Shown piece by piece: positions 1 to 7,212 of a DNA stretch of 42,874 bases (the stretch's first letter is position 1; each line of letters begins with the position of its first letter). Location: NCBI RefSeq assembly GCF_004343035.1, contig NZ_SMCQ01000025.1, positions 1 through 42,874 on the forward strand, read 5' to 3'. This DNA is from Longibaculum muris (GTDB lineage: Bacteria; Bacillota_I; Bacilli_A; Erysipelotrichales; Coprobacillaceae). The translations under genes were made by a program, and so were the position numbers. The notes below the pieces were generated by a model that was given only the letters and a program-made list of their open reading frames with translations, searched no databases and was not told the origin of the DNA.

Positions 1-190
1 GACAAGATATCAATGATAGAGGAAGATGGGCAAAACAACCAAAACTGGTGAAACTTAAACTAACATTTTTGGTGAAATTTATATTGACATTAACAGCTAT
101 CATTTAATCACTATGTCATTTCTAGGAACACAAAGAACAGTTATAGTTTTTCAAAAAAGGATTAAAAGGAAGTTTAATTGAATATATAAT
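1..190. other. Window edge, no identifiable gene
   Basis: No start codon with a ribosome binding site is visible. Two forward frames are open for the first 16 and about 35 codons, so this could be the tail of a gene cut by the window edge, but neither short translation resembles a family I know. Confidence 0.3.
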
Positions 191-197
191 GTACAAG

Positions 198-228
198 AAG
201 CGGTTTATCTATATGGTTGACCGCTTTT
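198..228 (+). terminator. Probable Rho-independent terminator
   Basis: AAGCGGT (198-204) pairs with ACCGCTT (220-226) across a 15-nt loop and is followed by a short T run. It would end whatever gene enters from the left edge. The long loop and short T tract make it moderate. Confidence 0.45.
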
Positions 229-292
229 AGAATAAAAAGGCATATCTTATTTGAAGAATGTGAAGAAAACATTATTCAAGTAAAGTTATAAC

Positions 293-321
293 TTGAAATA
301 TGAAAGAAAATGAACTATAAT
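293..321 (+). promoter_or_regulatory. Promoter of the MarR operon
   Basis: TTGAAA (293-298), a 17-bp spacer and a perfect TATAAT (316-321). The -10 box lies inside the left arm of the 42-bp palindrome at 315-356, so a bound repressor would block RNA polymerase. Confidence 0.75.
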
Positions 322-356
322 TTAATTAGTCAATTAATTGACTAATTAAATTATAG
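315..356. promoter_or_regulatory. 42-bp perfect palindrome, putative MarR operator
   Basis: Bases 315-356 equal their own reverse complement at every position. The centre is TTAGTCAATTAATTGACTAA. MarR dimers bind short inverted repeats near their own promoter, so this is the expected autoregulatory operator, but it is unusually long and covers the -10 box, the start site and the leader up to 14 bases before the likely start codon. Confidence 0.8.
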
Positions 357-369
357 ATTGGTGATGAAG

Positions 370-831
370 ATGGATAAAGTAGCAAAGAAGAATGCATATT
401 TGTATTGTAAATTTAGAGATGAGCAATTTGCTCTTTATGATGAGTATGCAAAAAGAAATGGACTATTAATGAATACTCTGCTTGTTTTAAATGTTCTTTA
501 TTATGCCAAAGAGGGTATGACACAAAAAGAAATATGTCAGCGTACATTTAATTCTAAGCAAACAGTGAATCTTATTATAAAAAATCTTTTAAAAGATAAT
601 TATGTAGAATTGAAGGAAGATACAAGCGATAAAAGAAATAAACTTGTTGTTATGACGAACGAAGGAAAAATGTATGCTAAAGTTCCGGTAACACATATTA
701 CATGGGCTGAGGACAAAGCAATGTCAATGTTTAGTGAAGAAGAACAAGAATTACTTATTCGTTTATCAAGAAAATTCACACAAAACCTGACAATGCTCAT
801 CAATGGAGGAGATGAAGACAATGATTATTAA
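370..831 (+). CDS. MarR-family transcriptional regulator
   Basis: A 153-residue winged-helix regulator. The HTH covers about residues 50-80 (GMTQKEICQRTFNSKQTVN) and is followed by the typical wing, where DTSDKRNK leads into VVMTNEG. ATG 370 is chosen because GGTGAT lies just upstream; TTG 358, GTG 361 and ATG 364 are in frame but leave no room for a binding site. It is the first gene of the operon and overlaps the next gene by 11 bases, so its likely targets are its own promoter palindrome and therefore the five genes behind it. The ligand is unknown; with two nitroreductases in the operon an electrophile or oxidant signal is plausible (inference). Confidence 0.88.
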   Translation: MDKVAKKNAYLYCKFRDEQFALYDEYAKRNGLLMNTLLVLNVLYYAKEGMTQKEICQRTFNSKQTVNLIIKNLLKDNYVELKEDTSDKRNKLVVMTNEGKMYAKVPVTHITWAEDKAMSMFSEEEQELLIRLSRKFTQNLTMLINGGDEDNDY

Positions 832-1771
832 TACTGGTGGTAGAACAGATACTGTACAATATTATACAAAATGGCTTCTAAAGCGTTTTGAGGAGGGATA
901 TGTTCTTTCAAGAAATCCTTTGTTCCCTAATAAAGTAACTCGTTATGAATTAACACCTGATAAAGTGGATTGTGTCCAATTTTGTTCAAAAAATTATAAA
1001 CCTATTCTAAATGATTTACCCAAGATCATAAAACGTTTTCATACTTATTTTCATTATACAATTACTGCATATGGCAATGATATAGAGCCTGGAGTGCCAA
1101 CCATTGAACAAAGTATTGAAACATTAAAAGAATTATCTTTGATTGTTGGAAAGCATCGTCTTGCTTGGCGATATGATCCTGTTTTATTAACTGAAAAATA
1201 TGCGATTTCATATCATTTGCAATGTTTTGAACGTATGACGAAAGAGATAGCCCCTTATGTTGATCGCTGCATTTTTAGTTTTGTGGAGATGTATAAAAAA
1301 CTTGAAAGAAATATGCCAGAGTTGATTCCACTTACAATTCAGGATGAAGATATACTGGCAAAAGGATTGGGCGAAATTGCTGCTAAGTATGGTATGATTT
1401 TGCAGACATGTGGAACAAATCATGATTATTCAAAATATGGTATTCTAAGTTCTGGCTGTATGACATTAGACATAATAGGTAAAGCAAATAATATTACTTT
1501 TAAGAAATTGAAACATAAAGGAATGCGTCAGGGATGTCATTGTATAGAAAGTAGAGATATTGGAGCATATGATACTTGCTTAAATGGGTGTAAGTATTGC
1601 TATGCAAATAAATATCCTAAAAAGGCTCATGAAAATTATCAATACCATGATCCAGATTCGCCACTTTTGCTTGGAAACATTAAAGAGACAGATACTATTG
1701 TACAAGGCGTTCAAAAAAGCTTTATAGCGAAAGATAAAAAGGGAAAGGGAGATACTGATGGAATTTATTGA
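821..1771 (+). CDS. DUF1848 family protein (radical SAM-like Fe-S cluster motif)
   Basis: A 316-residue protein. The C-terminal part has RQGCHC, then ESRDIGAYDTC, and CLNGCKYCYA, giving Cys253-x3-Cys257-x2-Cys260, the 4Fe-4S pattern of radical SAM enzymes. DUF1848 proteins share this layout; their reaction is not established. ATG 821 is preferred over ATG 803 because GGAGG (805-809) sits 11 bases before it and the sequence MIINTGGRTD is a natural family start. It overlaps the MarR stop and the next gene's start, so translation is coupled. A second radical SAM gene with the same cysteine spacing closes this operon. Confidence 0.8.
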   Translation: MIINTGGRTDTVQYYTKWLLKRFEEGYVLSRNPLFPNKVTRYELTPDKVDCVQFCSKNYKPILNDLPKIIKRFHTYFHYTITAYGNDIEPGVPTIEQSIETLKELSLIVGKHRLAWRYDPVLLTEKYAISYHLQCFERMTKEIAPYVDRCIFSFVEMYKKLERNMPELIPLTIQDEDILAKGLGEIAAKYGMILQTCGTNHDYSKYGILSSGCMTLDIIGKANNITFKKLKHKGMRQGCHCIESRDIGAYDTCLNGCKYCYANKYPKKAHENYQYHDPDSPLLLGNIKETDTIVQGVQKSFIAKDKKGKGDTDGIY

Positions 1772-2369
1772 TGTGGTAAACAAAAGAAAGACAAGTAGAG
1801 TTTTTTTAGATAAAGATGTTGATTTTGATTTAATAAAAGAAATCATTGAAGCTGGTATAAAAGCACCAACATGGGATCATAACAGGAATTGGCAATTTAT
1901 CATTTTGCGAACAAAAGAAGAAAAGGAGCACGCTTTTGGGTATGCTAAATGGATTGCTGATCATTTTGATACAGGCAAGTATGAAAATAAAAGACTAACA
2001 TTAGGACAGAAGATGTATGCGTATGCTATGCCTAAGCAATATACAATGTTGGTAGATTGCCCTTATGTTATTGTTCCAGTATTCAAATGGAAAAAATTAA
2101 ATGCAGAATATGTTAGTAAATTAAATCCATTTTCAAGCATATGGTGTGTTATTGAAAATATATTCCTTGCTGCAACGAATGTGGGATTAGGCTGTTCAAT
2201 GAGAATCCCTTTAAACAAAGAACATGATATAGTACGAGAAAAACTTGGAGTACCAGAAGGATATATTTTACCTGTTTTTATAGGAGTAGGTTATCCTGAT
2301 CCAAATGAAGTTGTTCTTGAGCAGTATGCACCAAAAGTTGAAGAAAAAATTCATATGGGTAAATGGTAA
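1758..2369 (+). CDS. Nitroreductase family protein (first copy)
   Basis: A 203-residue FMN-binding nitroreductase-fold protein. The N-terminus runs from EFIDVVNKRKTSRVF to an IIEAGIKAPTWDHNRNWQF stretch, the usual FMN phosphate and dimer-interface region. The C-terminal part has the GLGCSMRIP and PVFIGVGYPDP motifs. It probably reduces nitro compounds or quinones with NAD(P)H in the cytoplasm; the substrate is unknown. It overlaps DUF1848 by 14 bases and is followed nine bases after its stop by a second, diverged copy, so the pair looks like a tandem duplication. Confidence 0.85.
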   Translation: MEFIDVVNKRKTSRVFLDKDVDFDLIKEIIEAGIKAPTWDHNRNWQFIILRTKEEKEHAFGYAKWIADHFDTGKYENKRLTLGQKMYAYAMPKQYTMLVDCPYVIVPVFKWKKLNAEYVSKLNPFSSIWCVIENIFLAATNVGLGCSMRIPLNKEHDIVREKLGVPEGYILPVFIGVGYPDPNEVVLEQYAPKVEEKIHMGKW

Positions 2370-2392
2370 TATAAGAAGTGAGAGGAGAAAAT

Positions 2393-2986
2393 ATGGAGTT
2401 TAATGAAGTTATAAAGAAAAGAAGAATGACAAGGGAATTTTCAAATAAAGAAGTTCAATATTGTGATATAGAAGCGATTATAGAGGCTGGATCTTTAGCA
2501 CCTACTTGTAATCATTTAAGGCAATGGGATTTTGTTATTATTGATGATAGAATGATCATAAATATTCTTGCTAAATGTGTAAAAAATTATAGTTCAAGTG
2601 CAAGTAAGCCTAAAAATCCATATGAAGATATGTGTAATTATGCATTTCCTAGACAACAGTCAATGATAGAAGAAGCTCAATTTATCATATTGCCAATTAT
2701 TAAAGAAAATTCTTTATATAAAGCGACGAATATGTTTTCACTTATGCATTTTGCTGATACTTGGTGTGCTATTGAGAATATGTTTTTGAAAGCAACCGAA
2801 TTAGGTTTGGGTTGTTCTATGCATGTACCAAGTATGGAAGAACAAAATAATATATTTAATTTAATAAAATGTAAGAAAGGATATGCACTGACTTGTATTA
2901 TCGGTATAGGTTATCCAAGTGAAACAGCATATTATCCAGAGGAAATAGAATTTGATAGAAAAAGAATTCATAGGAACAGGTGGTAA
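2393..2986 (+). CDS. Nitroreductase family protein (second copy)
   Basis: A 197-residue paralogue of the preceding gene, sharing the N-terminal EFNEVIKKRRMTREF pattern, the EAGSLAPTCNHLRQWDF FMN-binding region, a W-C-A-I-E-N-M-F-L helix and the GLGCSMHVP and GIGYPSE motifs. ATG 2393 follows GAGAGGAG with good spacing; the in-frame ATG 2378 lies before that site and is less likely. Nitroreductases act as dimers, so the two neighbours could form a heterodimer (inference). The glycosylase gene starts seven bases after the stop. Confidence 0.85.
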   Translation: MEFNEVIKKRRMTREFSNKEVQYCDIEAIIEAGSLAPTCNHLRQWDFVIIDDRMIINILAKCVKNYSSSASKPKNPYEDMCNYAFPRQQSMIEEAQFIILPIIKENSLYKATNMFSLMHFADTWCAIENMFLKATELGLGCSMHVPSMEEQNNIFNLIKCKKGYALTCIIGIGYPSETAYYPEEIEFDRKRIHRNRW

Positions 2987-2992
2987 AAAGTC

Positions 2993-3814
2993 ATGTCTGA
3001 ATTACCTGAAATTGAAAGTGTTGTCTATTTTTTAAGACCTCATTTAGTTAATAGAACAATCAAAAAGGTTATACTTGAAAAAGAAAGTATTTTAGTCAAT
3101 TGTTCAAAATTAGAATTAATTGATCATTTAACCAATCGAACAATTATTGATTTTTCAAGAAGAGGAAAGATTTTAATATTTTCTCTTGATGATCAATCGA
3201 AATTATTTATTCACCCAAGAATGGTAGGACAACTCATAACCTGTTATAAAGAGTTTCCAGAAATTAAGCATACTCATTTTATAATGGAATTTGATAATGA
3301 TGAAGAATTTCGTTATATTGATGTAAGAAGGCTAGGGAAACTATACTACTTGAGAGATGGAGAAGATGTTTCTGTTACAGGAATAAATAAACTTGGATTA
3401 GAGTATAATAATTCTCAATTAGATATTGATTATTTAAAATTACATCTATCTCATTTCAAAAAGACAATTAAGGATGCTCTTTTAGATCAATCCATCATCA
3501 CAGGAATTGGAAATATTTATGCTGATGAAATACTGTTTTCAGCTGGAATTATTCCTAATAAAAAGGCAAAAGAACTGTCAGACGATGAAATAAATGACTT
3601 ATTTATTTCTATTCAAGACACTTTAGATAATTACATAGAAATTAATGAATCAGTAGGGTATGACGAATATTTGAAAGGAGAAGGCAGAGATTTTAAAAAC
3701 ATGCACATTTTAAGATTATATGATAGTGAGATTTGTCCAGCATGTGGGGACAAGCTTACAAGAATAAAAATATCATCTAGGACAACGGTATATTGTCCTC
3801 ACTGCCAAAAGTAA
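2993..3814 (+). CDS. Fpg/Nei-family DNA glycosylase with Ser in place of the catalytic Pro
   Basis: A 273-residue formamidopyrimidine-DNA glycosylase/endonuclease VIII family protein. It has the N-terminal ELPEIE block, RRGKILIF with the conserved lysine near residue 58, a helix-two-turn-helix region with SIITGIGNIYADEILF, and a C-terminal zinc finger in which CPACG and CPHC flank RTTVY. Length and domain order are complete. The striking point is the start: residue 2 is Ser (TCT), where this family has the N-terminal proline that attacks the damaged base; the adjacent Glu is kept. Lyase chemistry may be altered or lost. It sits inside the MarR operon rather than beside polA or coaE, the usual site of housekeeping mutM. 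Confidence 0.82.
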   Translation: MSELPEIESVVYFLRPHLVNRTIKKVILEKESILVNCSKLELIDHLTNRTIIDFSRRGKILIFSLDDQSKLFIHPRMVGQLITCYKEFPEIKHTHFIMEFDNDEEFRYIDVRRLGKLYYLRDGEDVSVTGINKLGLEYNNSQLDIDYLKLHLSHFKKTIKDALLDQSIITGIGNIYADEILFSAGIIPNKKAKELSDDEINDLFISIQDTLDNYIEINESVGYDEYLKGEGRDFKNMHILRLYDSEICPACGDKLTRIKISSRTTVYCPHCQK

Positions 3815-3816
3815 AT

Positions 3817-4695
3817 ATGACTATAAAAGAAGTGAACGTAAAAAGTATATTAACAAAATCAAATTTACCTGTATCTGATTATTCAGTTAACCCTTATATT
3901 GGTTGTATGCATGGTTGTAAATATTGCTATGCATCTTTTATGAAAAGATTTACCAATCACCCCGAGTTATGGGGAACATTTGTAGATGTCAAATATTGGA
4001 ATGTAATAAAAAAGCCTCAAAAATATTCAGATAAGGAACTATTTATAGGTTCAGTAACAGATCCTTATCAGCCTGTGGAAAAAGTTTATAAACGAACAAG
4101 GGAATTTTTAACACAAATGCAAGGGGTTCCTTGTAAAATAAGTATTGCAACGAAATCTGATTTAATTATTCGAGATTTAGATTTAATAAAGTCATTTCCA
4201 GATGCGCGTGTATCATGGTCAATTAATACATTGGATGAAAACTTTAGAATGAATATGGATAATGCAGTAAGTATAGAACGACGCTTTAAGGCTATGAAAA
4301 TCTTTCATGATGCTGGAATAAGGACAACGTGCTTTATATCTCCAATATTTCCAGGGATTACTGATGTGAAAGCTATCATACAGCAAGCAAAGAATTGCTG
4401 CAACTTAATTTGGTTAGAAAATTTAAATTTACGAGGCGAATATAAAAAAGTTGTTTTAGACTATATTTCATTGAAATATCCTCATCTTATTCTACTTTAT
4501 AATTCCATTTATAATAAAAATGACAAGAGCTATTGGTATATGCTGGATAAGGAAATAAAAGAGTTTGCCAAGCAGGAAGGTTTTATCTATGTATGCAATG
4601 ATGATACGATTAGCCATCCTTTTGAGGAGCCTCCAATTATAGTTAACTATTTCTTTCATGAAGAAATAAAACGTTCTGCAATGAATAGAAAGTAA
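3817..4695 (+). CDS. SPL-like radical SAM protein (COG1533 type)
   Basis: A 292-residue radical SAM protein. The cluster motif CMHGCKYCYA gives Cys30-x3-Cys34-x2-Cys37 near the N-terminus, after KSILTKSNLP...NPYIGC, the layout of spore photoproduct lyase-like COG1533 proteins. Later parts resemble the partial TIM barrel (FIGSVTDPYQPVEK, SIATKSDLIIRDLDLI). ATG 3817 lies two bases after the glycosylase stop; an in-frame TTG at 3793 inside the glycosylase gene is possible, as no strong binding site precedes the ATG. It is shorter than true SplB and I do not claim DNA photoproduct repair, although the neighbouring glycosylase makes a nucleic-acid substrate worth testing. Confidence 0.78.
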   Translation: MTIKEVNVKSILTKSNLPVSDYSVNPYIGCMHGCKYCYASFMKRFTNHPELWGTFVDVKYWNVIKKPQKYSDKELFIGSVTDPYQPVEKVYKRTREFLTQMQGVPCKISIATKSDLIIRDLDLIKSFPDARVSWSINTLDENFRMNMDNAVSIERRFKAMKIFHDAGIRTTCFISPIFPGITDVKAIIQQAKNCCNLIWLENLNLRGEYKKVVLDYISLKYPHLILLYNSIYNKNDKSYWYMLDKEIKEFAKQEGFIYVCNDDTISHPFEEPPIIVNYFFHEEIKRSAMNRK

Positions 4696-4717
4696 TCTTA
4701 TTATAAAAATAAGATAA

Positions 4718-4774
4718 TTATTATTGTTTCTTAAGAGAGCAAAAGAAAACTACAAAAACGAGAAAAAGCCTTTA
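4718..4774 (+). repeat. Dispersed repeat, copy A
   Basis: About 57 bp starting TTATTATTGTTTCTTAAGAG matches 19116-19172 in the same orientation at roughly 48 of 57 positions by eye. No coding frame explains it. In this copy it runs into the operon terminator. Confidence 0.6.
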
Positions 4775-4790
4775 TTTAAGGGCTTTTTTT
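4763..4790 (+). terminator. Terminator of the MarR operon
   Basis: AAAAAGCC pairs with GGCTTTTT across an AT-rich loop and ends in seven T. It lies 70 bp after the radical SAM stop codon. Confidence 0.8.
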
Positions 4791-4871
4791 CATATTCAGT
4801 GGTTTTATGAATTTTCATAAAAAGTGGGAGAAGTGCTATAAAATTTGGAAAAAGTGGCTCAGTTGGTGGAA

Positions 4872-4939
4872 AATAAGCAACAAATAAGCAACAATTTGGC
4901 GTAAAATCTGGCGTAATTTTTGGCGTAAAGTTGGCGTAA
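4872..4939. repeat. Phased direct repeats, iteron-like
   Basis: Two perfect tandem copies of the 11-mer AATAAGCAACA (4872-4893) are followed by four TGGCGTAA units starting at 4897, 4909, 4921 and 4932. The 11-12 bp periods place all copies nearly on the same DNA face. They lie upstream of two XRE regulator genes, so they could be a multi-site operator; decayed coding sequence is the alternative. Confidence 0.65.
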
Positions 4940-5015
4940 AATTTCAATCCCTCGCTGACATTGTTTTATCCATGCGATAGAATGATAGTGTGGAAAGCGT
5001 AAAGGAGTGAAAATT

Positions 5016-5294
5016 ATGGAAACTATCAGTCTGGCAGCAGAAGTCATAGGCAGAAGATTATCAGAAATACGCAATGAAAGAAATCTGACAATTCAAAGAA
5101 TGGCTGTCAATGCGGATATCGATCCTAAACATCTGAAAAAAATGGAAAACGGAATATCAGAACCCTCAGTACTTGTACTTAATAAAATCATGAAAAGCAT
5201 AGGTGGAAATCTAACTGACTTCTTTGATTACCACTTTGATGAGATATACTTTTTAGTCATTGAAGAAAGAGGCGATTGCTTTGAGAAAGAGTAG
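5016..5294 (+). CDS. XRE-family HTH protein
   Basis: A 92-residue protein made almost entirely of one HTH_3 domain: IGRRLSEIRNERNLTIQRMA, then DIDPKHLKKMENG for the recognition helix, and ISEPSVLVLNKIMKSIG. A short acidic tail follows. AAAGGAG at 5002-5008 is well placed for ATG 5016. It overlaps the next XRE gene by 14 bases. Small Cro/CI-type proteins of this sort usually repress their own promoter; the phased repeats just upstream are the natural candidate site (inference). Confidence 0.8.
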   Translation: METISLAAEVIGRRLSEIRNERNLTIQRMAVNADIDPKHLKKMENGISEPSVLVLNKIMKSIGGNLTDFFDYHFDEIYFLVIEERGDCFEKE

Positions 5295-5811
5295 TGTCTT
5301 AAGTGATGATGAAAGAATTGAACTTCAGGCCCTGGGGAGACGTTTAAGAGAGATAAGAGAAGAGCAGGGAATAACAGTGGCAGAACTGGCAAAACTTGCA
5401 GGAGTGGATCGCGACAGCTATTCAAGGGTAGAAAAAGGAGAGAGAAATGCTTCACTAGGAATCATATTCAAGATAGCCGAAGGATTGGAGATATTGCCAT
5501 CTGAAATATTCAATAAGGATTATCTTGAATTGCATAATGAATTGAATAAAGAAAGAGAGATTGATTCCATACTGACTGAAGATTTTTGTAAGCTTGTCAA
5601 TAAACGCAAGGTTATATCACTTATAAAACGATATAGAAAATCAAAGCATATCAGCCAGTATAATCTATCATTAAGAATGGGAATATCACGAAATGTCATT
5701 AACAATCTGGAATATGGCAGAGGAAAAATCAATGCTGTGCTGTTAAAAGCAATAATGAGTGTGATGGATATGACGATAGAGCAGCTGCTTAATGAAATAG
5801 GAATGAGCTAA
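5281..5811 (+). CDS. XRE-family regulator with two HTH domains
   Basis: A 176-residue protein with tandem HTH_3 domains. The first is near residues 15-75 (LGRRLREIREEQGITVAELA ... SYSRVEKGERNAS). After a charged linker the second covers about residues 110-172 (LIKRYRKSKHISQYNLSLRM ... NVINNLEYGRGKIN). The start is taken as TTG 5281, with AGAGG eight bases before it; TTG 5260 is possible. Two DNA-binding domains in one chain could bind repeated half-sites along one DNA face, matching the phased repeats upstream. The first module copy begins 11 bases after the stop. Confidence 0.78.
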   Translation: MRKSSVLSDDERIELQALGRRLREIREEQGITVAELAKLAGVDRDSYSRVEKGERNASLGIIFKIAEGLEILPSEIFNKDYLELHNELNKEREIDSILTEDFCKLVNKRKVISLIKRYRKSKHISQYNLSLRMGISRNVINNLEYGRGKINAVLLKAIMSVMDMTIEQLLNEIGMS

Positions 5812-5822
5812 TTAGATAGTCT

Positions 5823-5881
5823 GGTGTTCAAATATGAACATCGTTTTTTACCTTGTATTACTCTAAATAAGATGTCATAAT
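5823..5881 (+). promoter_or_regulatory. Terminator-promoter module, copy 1
   Basis: Hairpin GGTGTTCA/TGAACATC (5823-5842, AATA loop) with a T run, then -35 TTGTAT (5853-5858), a 17-bp spacer ending GATGT and -10 CATAAT (5876-5881). It ends the XRE pair and drives the VOC gene; the leader carries AATTAGAATTTATGAG. Confidence 0.85.
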
Positions 5882-5919
5882 AGAGTTGATAAAAGAATTA
5901 GAATTTATGAGATAAGAGG

Positions 5920-6282
5920 ATGCTAACAGGATATTATTGTACAAATATCTTTTCTGGACAAGCAAAAGAATTGATTGCTTTTTATAGAGATACATTAGAA
6001 ATACCTTTCATCAAGACAGACGTAGATTTGACCAGTGGAGTTTATTTTGGTTTTTTGGAAAACGCACCAACACTTTATATATGGGATTGTAAAGTGTTCA
6101 ATGCAGAGCCTACGGGACATCAATCATTTGTTTTTCAAACAGATGATTTAGATTTAACGAAGGAATGTTTGAAGAAGAAAAGTGTTGCTATATCAGAAGC
6201 GGTTAGATATGATTGGGGAACTTGCGAAGTTCACTTAAATGATATTGATAGAAACGAAATTGTAATAATAGAGTTTGTGTAA
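5920..6282 (+). CDS. VOC superfamily (glyoxalase/bleomycin-resistance fold) protein
   Basis: A 120-residue single-domain VOC protein. It starts GYYCTNIFSGQAKELIAFYR, the usual first beta-alpha unit, and ends with NEIVIIEFV, where the glutamate sits at a typical metal-ligand position. VOC proteins of this size act as dimers in metal-dependent lyase, dioxygenase or drug-binding roles; the substrate cannot be told here. AAGAGG touches the ATG, an unusually short spacing, and no later in-frame ATG exists near the N-terminus. It has its own promoter in module copy 1. Confidence 0.78.
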   Translation: MLTGYYCTNIFSGQAKELIAFYRDTLEIPFIKTDVDLTSGVYFGFLENAPTLYIWDCKVFNAEPTGHQSFVFQTDDLDLTKECLKKKSVAISEAVRYDWGTCEVHLNDIDRNEIVIIEFV

Positions 6283-6383
6283 ATTATAAATACTGGTTCA
6301 TTGAGTTCATACATGAGAATACAATAACAGTATTATAAAAAATAATGTGAAAAATAAATTTGAAGTCATAAAGGAGAAACAGT

Positions 6384-6578
6384 ATGCTGGATATAATACA
6401 TAGTGCAGAGGGAATGGTTACTTTAGTAGGACAATCATTATATGATGTATGGAATGAATTATGCAGTTTAATTGATGAAAAATATGAAATGGAATGCTTA
6501 TGGAACAAAGGAGGTAAAGCGTGGACTTATGAATATAAGTACCGTCGTTGTTTCAATAGAGAAATTATCAATTGTTAG
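6384..6578 (+). pseudogene. DUF3788-like gene, C-terminally truncated
   Basis: A 64-residue frame with a good AAAGGAG binding site. WNELCSLIDEKYEMECLWNK followed by GGKAWTYEYKYRR looks like the N-terminal half of DUF3788 proteins, which normally continue with GG/SG-K-x-LCTLY and about 70 more residues. Here the match stops at KYRR and ten unrelated residues lead to a stop, so the second half appears deleted. It may still be expressed as a short protein. Family assignment is from memory of the motif and is moderate. Confidence 0.5.
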
Positions 6579-6628
6579 TGCTATTATGAATTATTACTAA
6601 GAGAAAAATAAGAATTTTGGAGGAAGCT

Positions 6629-7060
6629 ATGGAAAAGAAAATAGTTGCATGGGAACCGTGGTTTTTTATATTTTTCGGTTTATTTCATTTACATAGAATA
6701 TGGGGGCTGTTTGATAGAACTGCGTATGCTCGATTTTGGATTGGTATATCAGAAAATAAAGGATTATTTTATTTTATATTGATGGGTACATTGGCTTTCC
6801 TTTGCGTTTTAGGGGTTGTTACATTTTGCAGGAACATACATAATAACTATTGGTGGAGATGGATATATTTATTTGGTGGTATTTATGTGTTATTTGATTT
6901 ATATGCGATTGCTGTTGGCTTAGAATTCTGGAATAAATTTTTATTGTGGATGTATGATGTGAATTCACCTTATTGGAATCTTATATGGTTTTCTTTTGTG
7001 TTGCTTGGTGGCTTTGTATTTGTATTAGGCATAAAATTACTTATACAAAGGAAAAAATAA
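6629..7060 (+). CDS. Small integral membrane protein, unknown family
   Basis: A 143-residue protein, very rich in Trp, Phe and Tyr, with four probable membrane helices (about residues 10-27, 45-65, 77-99 and 115-135) and a basic C-terminal end QRKK. ATG 6629 follows TTGGAGGAAGCT with standard spacing; the upstream in-frame start at 6617 overlaps that site. I do not recognise the family. It has no module of its own and follows the truncated DUF3788 frame by 50 bases, so both are probably read from the promoter ahead of the VOC gene. Confidence 0.65.
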   Translation: MEKKIVAWEPWFFIFFGLFHLHRIWGLFDRTAYARFWIGISENKGLFYFILMGTLAFLCVLGVVTFCRNIHNNYWWRWIYLFGGIYVLFDLYAIAVGLEFWNKFLLWMYDVNSPYWNLIWFSFVLLGGFVFVLGIKLLIQRKK

Positions 7061-7105
7061 ATTCTAGTTTAGCGGACTGGACAAATTTCAGTTTATGTGA
7101 TTATA

Positions 7106-7166
7106 GGTGTTCAAATATGAACACCGTTTTTTAAATCTTGTATTCTAGATTAGAAGATGTCATAAT
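7106..7166 (+). promoter_or_regulatory. Terminator-promoter module, copy 2
   Basis: Perfect 8-bp stem GGTGTTCA/TGAACACC (7106-7125) and T run, then TTGTAT (7138-7143), a 17-bp spacer and CATAAT (7161-7166). Upstream CAGTTTATGTGATTATAGG matches the same position in copies 3 and 4. Confidence 0.88.
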
Positions 7167-7212
7167 AGATTTAATGCAAGACAAACCATAATTTGTGTAG
7201 AGGGGAATTTAT

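Noticed and set aside
3817-4695. True spore photoproduct lyase (SplB)
   Set aside because: The cysteine spacing CxxxCxxC is shared by many COG1533 proteins; the protein is shorter, and no sporulation gene or typical SplB C-terminus is seen.
4750-4947. Minus-strand 65-residue frame across the phased repeats
   Set aside because: Its TPxFTPN-like repetition comes only from the TGGCGTAA repeats read backwards; it runs through the operon terminator and has no ribosome binding site.
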